The notes under the pieces were generated by a model. The model was not told the origin of the DNA, made no database searches, and was given only the letters and a program-made list of their open reading frames with translations. A stretch of 9,112 nt of DNA from Lachnospiraceae bacterium (lineage in GTDB: Bacteria; Bacillota; Clostridia; Lachnospirales; Lachnospiraceae): contig JAILNW010000186.1 of assembly GCA_024691145.1 (NCBI GenBank), positions 1 to 9,112 of the forward strand, read 5' to 3'. The translations under genes were made by a program, and so were the position numbers. How positions within the stretch are numbered: position 1 is the stretch's first letter; every line of letters begins with the position of its first letter. This document shows positions 6,061 through 9,112 of this stretch, one piece after another.

Positions 6061-6803
6061 ACTACAGGACCCTCCTCAATTAATTTTGAACAGCCTGCAC
6101 CAGTTATTGAAGATGACTTAACAAGCTCAGGATATATCTCTTCCTTTGTTCCTCTTGTAGCCACTTTACCATCTTTTATAACTACAATCTCGTCTGCTAT
6201 ATTAATAATTCTCTCCTGATGTGATATAATTATTACTGTTCCATTGATTGTCTTTCTTATATTCTCAAAAACCTGAATAAGATTGTTAAAACTCCACAAA
6301 TCTATACCAGCCTCTGGCTCGTCAAATATAGATATCTTTGTATGTCTTGCAATTACTGTTGCAATCTCTATTCTTTTAAGCTCACCACCTGATAATGATG
6401 AATTAACTTCTCTGTTAATATATTCTTTTGCACATAAACCTACTTTTGATAAGTATTCACATGCTTCTGTTACAGAAATCTTAGTTCCTGCTGCAAGTCT
6501 TAATAAATCTAATACTTTAATTCCCTTAAATACAACTGGCTGCTGAAACGCAAAGCTTATTCCTGCTTTAGCTCTTTCAGTTATGCTTTTTTCAGTTATA
6601 TCCTCTCCATCAAGAATAATATTACCGCTTGTTATCTTATTAATACCCATAATAGTTCTTGCAAGAGTTGACTTGCCTCCACCATTTGGTCCTGTTATAA
6701 CAATAAACTTTCCATCTTCAACTGTAAGATCAAGGCCGTCAATAATCGTTTTATCTATATTATTCTCTGTTACCTTATATGTTACATTCTTTAATTCAAG
6801 CAT
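6054..6803 (-). CDS. sufC: Fe-S cluster assembly ATPase SufC
   Basis: This 249-residue soluble ABC-type ATPase drives conformational change in the SufB-like scaffold during cluster assembly. It has Walker A GPNGGGKS (38-45), a Q-loop in FAFQQPVVFKG (Q87/Q88), the ABC signature SSLSGGELKRIEIA with LSGGE at 137-141, Walker B ISIFDEPEAGIDLWSF with D161 and catalytic E162, and the switch histidine H195 in IIISHQE. The DEPEAGID Walker B and ELKR after the signature are typical of SufC and not of importer ATPases. The ATG at 6803 has AGGAGGG 10 bases upstream. It is the first gene of the run and its stop overlaps the sufB start. The promoter candidate and an inverted repeat lie about 55-100 bases upstream, so expression may be controlled by a DNA-binding regulator. 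Confidence 0.96.
   Translation of the reverse strand: MLELKNVTYKVTENNIDKTIIDGLDLTVEDGKFIVITGPNGGGKSTLARTIMGINKITSGNIILDGEDITEKSITERAKAGISFAFQQPVVFKGIKVLDLLRLAAGTKISVTEACEYLSKVGLCAKEYINREVNSSLSGGELKRIEIATVIARHTKISIFDEPEAGIDLWSFNNLIQVFENIRKTINGTVIIISHQERIINIADEIVVIKDGKVATRGTKEEIYPELVKSSSITGAGCSKLIEEGPVVC
6070..6075 (-). promoter_or_regulatory. Ribosome binding site of sufB inside the sufC 3' end
   Basis: GGAGGG on the minus strand lies within the last codons of sufC, 9 bases before the sufB ATG at 6060. Combined with the 7-base gene overlap, it points to coupled synthesis of the two partners. Confidence 0.8.
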
Positions 6804-6856
6804 AATAACTATGCCCTCCTTGTCTTATTACTTATATCTCTTTTTACCCACTACTT

Positions 6857-6885
6857 ATTATATAATGAACTCTGTTATTATGCAA
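6857..6885 (-). promoter_or_regulatory. Candidate SigA-type promoter for the sufC operon
   Basis: On the minus strand a perfect TATAAT (6862-6857) is preceded, after 17 bases, by TTGCAT (6885-6880; weak -35, TTG conserved). Transcription would begin about 50 bases before the sufC ATG. An inverted repeat directly abuts the -35 on its upstream side, which could compensate for the weak -35 by activator binding or could serve repression. Confidence 0.6.
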
Positions 6886-6904
6886 GCACAATACAAAGTT
6901 GTGC
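6886..6904. repeat. Inverted repeat next to the sufC -35, possible operator
   Basis: GCACAA (6886-6891) and TTGTGC (6899-6904) are perfect inverted 6-mers with 7 bases between, giving a 19-base dyad of the size recognised by dimeric repressors or activators. It ends exactly where the predicted -35 of the sufC promoter begins. No regulator gene is in the window, and I cannot match the dyad confidently to a known consensus. Confidence 0.5.
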
Positions 6905-6932
6905 AAACTGTATATGAATTTGTGTATTTTGT

Positions 6933-6964
6933 TACATTTTTATGCATATTTACCTACATTTTTA
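6933..6964. repeat. Direct repeat TACATTTTTA, two copies 22 bases apart
   Basis: Perfect 10-base copies at 6933-6942 and 6955-6964 start 22 bases apart, about two helical turns, upstream of the amylase gene. The arrangement could let a regulator bind one face of the helix. In DNA this AT-rich, chance is a real alternative. Confidence 0.35.
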
Positions 6965-7026
6965 CCAAATATGATTTTTTCATTAATATTTTCTCTAAAA
7001 AGGTCCCAAATGATTTTTCTTTTTTG

Positions 7027-7034
7027 TATATTAT
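7027..7034 (+). promoter_or_regulatory. Possible -10 region for the amylase gene
   Basis: TATATTAT offers two overlapping -10 hexamers (TATATT, TATTAT), about 100 bases before the amylase ATG. No matching -35 stands 16-18 bases upstream (the sequence there is around CCCAAA), so a positive regulator would be needed. An alternative is TTTACC (6961-6966), 17 bases, TAATAT (6984-6989). Neither is strong. Confidence 0.25.
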
Positions 7035-7120
7035 AGCGAGAGTCAGATAAAGGTTAAAAACCATTCTTATATGCTCTCATTGTTGGGATGTTTTTTCATT
7101 ATAGATTTATTTTTTCGGAT

Positions 7121-7125
7121 GGAGG
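7121..7125 (+). promoter_or_regulatory. Ribosome binding site deciding the amylase start
   Basis: GGAGG stands 8 bases before ATG at 7134. The open frame extends upstream to an ATG at 7071, but that one has no Shine-Dalgarno site and would put a hydrophobic stretch ahead of the basic n-region of the signal peptide. Confidence 0.85.
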
Positions 7126-7133
7126 TTATTTTT

Positions 7134-9035
7134 ATGCAAAGAAAAGTAACAAACAAAAAACTTATTATCACACTTTTATGTGCAGTTGTTTTTGCTGTTG
7201 CAGCCATTTCATTTACTGCTGCAAAGAAAAGTAAAGCTGGAAGCAGCGAAAGGACTTATGACGGAACAGAGGTTTTCTATGTAAATCTTGCCAATTGCGG
7301 TAATTCATGGTGGACAAACTCTGGATGCTATCACAGAGCATATTTCTTTGGAACTAATACAAACTGGGTTTCACTTAGCGAAACTTCAGATTCAGGCATT
7401 TACAAAGCAACAGTTCCTGCAGGTTCTTACTACGGTGTAATTCTTGCAAGATGTTCCACAGATTCAACTACTTGGTCTTCAGGAAAAGTTTATAACCAGA
7501 CAGGCGATATCATAATCGATTCCTCAGCTAATTATATTTCTTATTTTTCAGGTGAAAAAAATGCATATGCAACTTGGAGTACATACACTGATCCAAATGC
7601 AACTGAAACTCCTTCTGAAACTGAAACGCCAGTAGAAACTGCTTCTGCAACTGCAACAGTTTCACCAACTGCTGCCGCTACAGCTTCAGCTGATTACAAT
7701 CTTCCAGAAGATATACAGGACGGTGTTATACTTCATGCATTTAACTGGTCATACAGTAATATAAAAGCAAATCTTAAGGATATAGCCGAAGCAGGTTACA
7801 CAGCAGTTCAGACTTCACCTGTTCAGCAGCCAAAGGATTATAATGCTTCTTATACAGATGTTGGAAGCAACTGGTGGAAATTATATCAGCCACTTAGCAT
7901 TTCAATTGCAGAAAACTCATGGCTTGGCAATGCAAGCGACTTGGCATCTCTTTGTGCAGAAGCTGAAAAATATGATATAAAAATTATATGTGATATAGTT
8001 GTAAACCATTTAGCAAATGACGGTTCATCAACAGGCTTGTGTTCAGGAGTTGCAACTTATGAACCAACAATATACAACAATTACAGTTCTTACATTCATC
8101 CATATTATGACTGCTATGATTCTTCAACAATCAACGTAGTTTATGGAAATATCGGAATGCCTGACCTTAACACAGGCAGCACATATGTACAGGACAGAGT
8201 AATAAGCTTATTAAAGCAGTGTATAGACTGTGGTGTAGACGGATTCAGATTTGATGCTGCAAAACATATTGAAACTTCAGATGATGGTTCATGTGCGTCA
8301 AACTTCTGGAACAACGTAATCGGAACAGCAACTTCATATGCAAGTTCATCAAAGGGAATTGATTTATACTGCTACGGTGAAATACTTAACACTCCTGGTG
8401 ATACTCGTTCATACTCGTCTTACACTTCACTTATGAGTGTTGTAGATAATAAAACAGGTGACAACCTCCTTAACAACGTAAATAACCAGAATGCCTCAGC
8501 AGCAAGCTCATATTATTACTATACAGAACAGGAAGCTGACAAACTTGTAATCTGGGCTGAGTCACATGATACATACGAAGGAAGTTCAGGAAGTGGCGGA
8601 ATCAGCAATACTTCTTCAATAAGTACTTCTACTATTAATAAAACCTGGGCAATCGCAGCTTCAAGAGTAAATGCAGCTTCACTTTACTTTGCAAGACCTG
8701 GTTCAGCAAGCATGGGTAATGTAGGAACAACAAACTGGAAGGATGACATGGTTGTAGCTGTTAACCAGTTCCACAACAAGTTTGTAGATTCTTCAGAATG
8801 GCTCAGCTATTCAGGAAATGTTGTAATGAACGAAAGATACTATACAAAGGGTGCAACAAACGGTGGTGCAGTACTTGTAAATGTAAGTGGAACTTCAACA
8901 TCTGTTTCTAATATGACTGTTAATACATTAGGTGACGGTGAATATACAGATGCTCTTACTAATAACAAATTCACAGTATCAAATGGCAAGATTTCCGGTA
9001 GCATCGGAAGCACAGGTGTAGCTGTTATATACTAA
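7134..9035 (+). CDS. Secreted alpha-amylase, GH13 (subfamily 28-like), with N-terminal CBM26-like domain
   Basis: This 633-residue extracellular enzyme cuts internal alpha-1,4 bonds in starch. Residues 1-30 are a signal peptide (MQRKVTNKK, then a hydrophobic core to about 30). Residues about 40-150 form an aromatic-rich beta module (NSWWTNSGCYHRAYFFG) resembling a CBM26 starch-binding domain. A Thr/Glu/Pro/Ala/Ser linker covers about 153-187. The (beta/alpha)8 domain starts with DGVILHAFNWSYSNIK and contains region I DIVVNH (287-292), region II GFRFDAAKH with nucleophile D374, region III YGEIL with acid/base E416, and region IV WAESHDTY with D479. The QTSPVQQPKDY and WWKLYQPLS stretches match AmyE-type and Butyrivibrio amylases. 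A beta-sandwich C domain (about 540-633) ends the protein, with no LPxTG, SLH or dockerin, so it is probably released. The gene stands alone with its own terminator; no sugar-transport genes adjoin. Confidence 0.95.
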   Translation: MQRKVTNKKLIITLLCAVVFAVAAISFTAAKKSKAGSSERTYDGTEVFYVNLANCGNSWWTNSGCYHRAYFFGTNTNWVSLSETSDSGIYKATVPAGSYYGVILARCSTDSTTWSSGKVYNQTGDIIIDSSANYISYFSGEKNAYATWSTYTDPNATETPSETETPVETASATATVSPTAAATASADYNLPEDIQDGVILHAFNWSYSNIKANLKDIAEAGYTAVQTSPVQQPKDYNASYTDVGSNWWKLYQPLSISIAENSWLGNASDLASLCAEAEKYDIKIICDIVVNHLANDGSSTGLCSGVATYEPTIYNNYSSYIHPYYDCYDSSTINVVYGNIGMPDLNTGSTYVQDRVISLLKQCIDCGVDGFRFDAAKHIETSDDGSCASNFWNNVIGTATSYASSSKGIDLYCYGEILNTPGDTRSYSSYTSLMSVVDNKTGDNLLNNVNNQNASAASSYYYYTEQEADKLVIWAESHDTYEGSSGSGGISNTSSISTSTINKTWAIAASRVNAASLYFARPGSASMGNVGTTNWKDDMVVAVNQFHNKFVDSSEWLSYSGNVVMNERYYTKGATNGGAVLVNVSGTSTSVSNMTVNTLGDGEYTDALTNNKFTVSNGKISGSIGSTGVAVIY

Positions 9036-9062
9036 AAAATATAGAAATTTTACTAAACCCAA

Positions 9063-9098
9063 AAAAAGACCTCAAGGCAAACACCTTGAGGTCTTTTT
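9063..9098. terminator. Strong intrinsic terminator after the amylase gene
   Basis: GACCTCAAGG (9068-9077) pairs perfectly with CCTTGAGGTC (9084-9093) around a 6-base loop and is followed by TTTTT. The A run before it makes the hairpin work on the other strand too. It begins 27 bases past the amylase stop. Confidence 0.92.
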
Positions 9099-9112
9099 AT
9101 ACATTTTGCACT

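Larger units (their letters stand above)
1639..6885 (-). other. Predicted seven-gene transcription unit (sufC to VTT protein)
   Basis: Seven minus-strand genes follow one another with a 7-base overlap and gaps of 16, 16, 18, 21 and 34 bases. I saw no terminator hairpin between them and a hairpin at the end (1639-1664). The only intergenic space large enough for a full promoter is before sufC. Internal promoters inside coding sequence cannot be excluded. Confidence 0.7.
6804..7133. other. Divergent intergenic region between sufC and the amylase gene
   Basis: These 330 bases hold no convincing gene; the reading frames crossing it have no ribosome sites. It is very AT-rich, with T-runs on the plus strand. 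Near sufC it has a good minus-strand promoter candidate and an adjoining inverted repeat (6886-6904). In the middle is a perfect 10-bp direct repeat TACATTTTTA (6933-6942 and 6955-6964). Near the amylase start are a -10-like AT segment (7027-7034) and a leader with weak pairing potential (GAGAG 7038-7042 with CTCTC 7074-7078). Confidence 0.8.

Noticed and set aside
6861..6866. Plus-strand TATAAT as a promoter for the amylase.
   Set aside because: No -35 lies upstream at usable spacing, and it is about 270 bases from the gene; it is explained as part of the AT-rich minus-strand -10 region.
7001..7040. SigI-like promoter for the amylase (CCC near 7005 and CGA near 7037).
   Set aside because: The spacing of about 29 bases between the elements is too long and the C tract is only three bases, so control of the amylase by the SigI in this window is not supported.
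6583..7050. Plus-strand 155-codon frame crossing the sufC 5' end into the intergenic region.
   Set aside because: Half of it is antisense to sufC and the rest is AT-rich hydrophobic translation without a ribosome site or family pattern.
7038..7078. Possible riboswitch or structured leader before the amylase.
   Set aside because: Pairing is limited to GAGAG/CTCTC and a small GGTT/AACC hairpin; no known riboswitch core is recognisable.
7071..7133. Upstream in-frame extension of the amylase from ATG 7071.
   Set aside because: No Shine-Dalgarno site precedes it, while ATG 7134 has GGAGG at ideal spacing followed by a typical signal peptide.

Overview
The window looks like chromosomal DNA from a low-GC anaerobic Firmicute, most likely a clostridial gut or rumen bacterium of the Lachnospiraceae type. 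The reasons are the AT-rich sequence with strong GGAGG ribosome sites, the SigI/RsgI sigma/anti-sigma pair, a minimal SufC/SufB iron-sulfur system, a DUF1858 CxxC protein and a secreted GH13 alpha-amylase of the AmyE/Butyrivibrio kind. The family assignment is inference. I saw no rRNA, tRNA, CRISPR array, insertion sequence or phage gene.

Layout. At the left edge a perfect bidirectional hairpin (41-74) follows a two-gene minus-strand unit, sigI-rsgI (1528 to 120). The two genes share an ATGA overlap, and a SigA-like promoter candidate lies just upstream of sigI. Next, a tightly packed minus-strand run of seven genes spans 6803 down to 1645: sufC, sufB-like, a 75-residue unknown protein, an EamA/DMT transporter, an M18 aminopeptidase, a 67-residue DUF1858 protein and a VTT/TVP38 membrane protein. 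Gaps are between a 7-base overlap and 34 bases. The run has one candidate promoter before sufC and one hairpin overlapping the last stop codon, so it is probably one operon. A 330-base divergent intergenic region (6804-7133) then separates it from a plus-strand gene for a secreted alpha-amylase (7134-9035), which ends in a strong terminator.

How the genes fit. SufC and the short SufB-like protein form an ATPase/scaffold pair for Fe-S cluster assembly, with no cysteine desulfurase or U-type scaffold beside them. The downstream genes (peptide trimming, a CxxC redox-type protein, two membrane proteins) have no obvious shared pathway with them. SigI/RsgI is an envelope-linked sigma/anti-sigma pair. 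This RsgI is unusual: the extracytoplasmic motif where the family carries its Asn-Pro autocleavage site appears shortened and lacks NP, and a long Glu/Pro/Lys linker splits the domain. The amylase is a stand-alone starch-degrading enzyme with an N-terminal module resembling a CBM26 starch-binding domain.

The observations most worth following are the altered RsgI, the unknown 75-residue protein in the suf operon, and an inverted repeat abutting the sufC -35 element.
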